Source: Planctomycetota bacterium | GTDB taxonomy: Bacteria > Planctomycetota > Phycisphaerae > SM23-33 | Reading direction: 5' to 3' | Assembly: GCA_021160865.1 (NCBI GenBank) | Contig: JAGHBS010000134.1 | Location: 1-5,290, forward strand | DNA length: 5,290 nt | Part shown: piece after piece, positions 4,594 to 5,290 of the stretch | Layout of the letters: each line of letters opens with the position of its first letter | How positions within the stretch are numbered: position 1 is the stretch's first letter | Program-made: the position numbers and the translations under genes | The notes under the pieces: generated by a model | The model's input: the letters and a program-made list of their open reading frames with translations, nothing else | Told to the model about the DNA's origin: nothing | The model's database searches: none

Positions 4594-5290
4594 TCACTCC
4601 TGTAATCCGGCAGCAGTAGTGGCTTTATCGTTTACCATGACCGGCCGTTGAGCGTCTTCGATAAATCCCGCACAGGAGGAGACGCCAACTTCTGCAATTC
4701 GGAGGTTCGCGATAAACTTTGCATCACGGTAAATTATGAATTCCATTCCCTTTTTCACACCTGAAGCCGAGCCAACGTTTAGGCTTGCGATATCACCCTT
4801 CACGGCAGTGACGGTTGCTTCTATCTTCGGGGCCTTAGGCGCTACAGCAGCGGCTTCGGTAGGTTTGATGCCTCCTTGTTCAATCTGCTTGCGCAGTCTG
4901 GCAATTTCCTGTTCTCTCTCGGCAATCTGTTCCTGTAAGACACGTACCGACTTGGTGAGTACCTCGATGTTTGCAAGGTTTTCTTTTATCTTATCCTGGA
5001 GCGTGCGTACCAGATCGCTTAATTTTATGTTCTCTTTGCGTTTTTCGTCGAGTTGCTTCAGGAGTACCTTGTTCAGATTGAATTGCTTGTCTCTGCTTTG
5101 CTGAGCAGCCTTCATCAGCGCAGCCATCTCTTTTTGTTGTCCTGTGCATTCGGCTAATTGCAACGTCAAGCGTCTAATCTGGTCGTCTTTGCTGCTTATG
5201 GTGCTACTGTAATGTCTGATGCTTTGATCGTAGGTATCCTTCAAGGCTTCGTATTGACGTTGCCATACTTGGGAAAGTAGCATATTGTTC
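4594..5290 (-). CDS. Coiled-coil protein with C-terminal beta-type domain, probably 5'-truncated by the right edge
   Basis: No named family is recognised. The visible 229 residues from ATG at 5283 comprise a long, highly charged coiled coil (about 5-136, with heptad-like Leu/Ile spacing such as LRKQIEQ near 130), an Ala/Pro linker (about 137-153) and a compact, probably beta-rich domain (about 154-222). That domain begins IEATVTAVKGDIASLNVGSA and contains the GVKKGMEF element at 175-182, resembling small beta domains in envelope and flagellar proteins and, loosely, MreC's second half. The frame continues open past ATG 5283 to the window edge with no Shine-Dalgarno before it, so the true start, possibly with a membrane anchor, likely lies outside. 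The stop TGA (4596-4594) sits inside the ribosome site of the next gene. By position and by coil-plus-beta architecture it could be a periplasmic or membrane-linked shape factor working with MreB; that is inference. Confidence 0.75.
   Translation of the reverse strand, partial: NNMLLSQVWQRQYEALKDTYDQSIRHYSSTISSKDDQIRRLTLQLAECTGQQKEMAALMKAAQQSRDKQFNLNKVLLKQLDEKRKENIKLSDLVRTLQDKIKENLANIEVLTKSVRVLQEQIAEREQEIARLRKQIEQGGIKPTEAAAVAPKAPKIEATVTAVKGDIASLNVGSASGVKKGMEFIIYRDAKFIANLRIAEVGVSSCAGFIEDAQRPVMVNDKATTAAGLQE

Noticed and set aside
4736..5104. 122-residue plus-strand open frame opposite the coiled-coil gene
   Set aside because: Its Ser/Cys/Leu-rich translation is the expected antisense of a Glu/Lys/Gln-rich coiled coil; no independent support.

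Overview
The window carries a bacterial cell-elongation (rod-shape) gene cluster, almost entirely on the minus strand. Read in the direction of transcription, from high to low coordinates, the order is: a coiled-coil protein with a C-terminal beta-type domain (open at the right edge), a 63-residue single-span membrane protein, MreB, then MreC, MreD and the N-terminal part of a class B penicillin-binding protein (PBP2/MrdA type) cut by the left edge. One plus-strand gene, a LysE/RhtB-type membrane exporter, sits between mreB and mreC and splits the cluster into two minus-strand transcription blocks.

Block A (about 5290 to 3250, minus) holds the coiled-coil gene, the small membrane-protein gene (13 nt gap) and mreB (80 nt gap containing a hairpin and a 12-bp palindrome). 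Block B (2280 to 1, minus) holds mreC, mreD (2 nt gap) and pbp2 (18 nt gap), packed as a single operon. The LysE-family gene (2515-3192, plus) converges on mreB with a 57 nt gap and diverges from mreC across 234 nt. That divergent gap must hold the promoter of the exporter and probably one for mreCD-pbp2. No non-coding stretch exceeds 300 nt.

The core products form one machine. MreB filaments lie under the inner membrane. MreC (periplasmic) and MreD (integral membrane) link them to PBP2, the transpeptidase for side-wall peptidoglycan. The two unrecognised genes ahead of mreB are plausible accessory parts of that machine by position and by architecture, but this is inference. The window shows no tRNA, rRNA, CRISPR array, transposase or phage gene.

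The organism is a Gram-negative-type bacterium with a peptidoglycan elongasome and fairly balanced base composition. A coiled-coil protein plus a small membrane protein before mreB, and a PBP2 with an enlarged N-terminal region, made me think of Planctomycetota (Phycisphaerae-like) or a related deep-branching lineage. This is a low-confidence impression that sequence searching would have to confirm.
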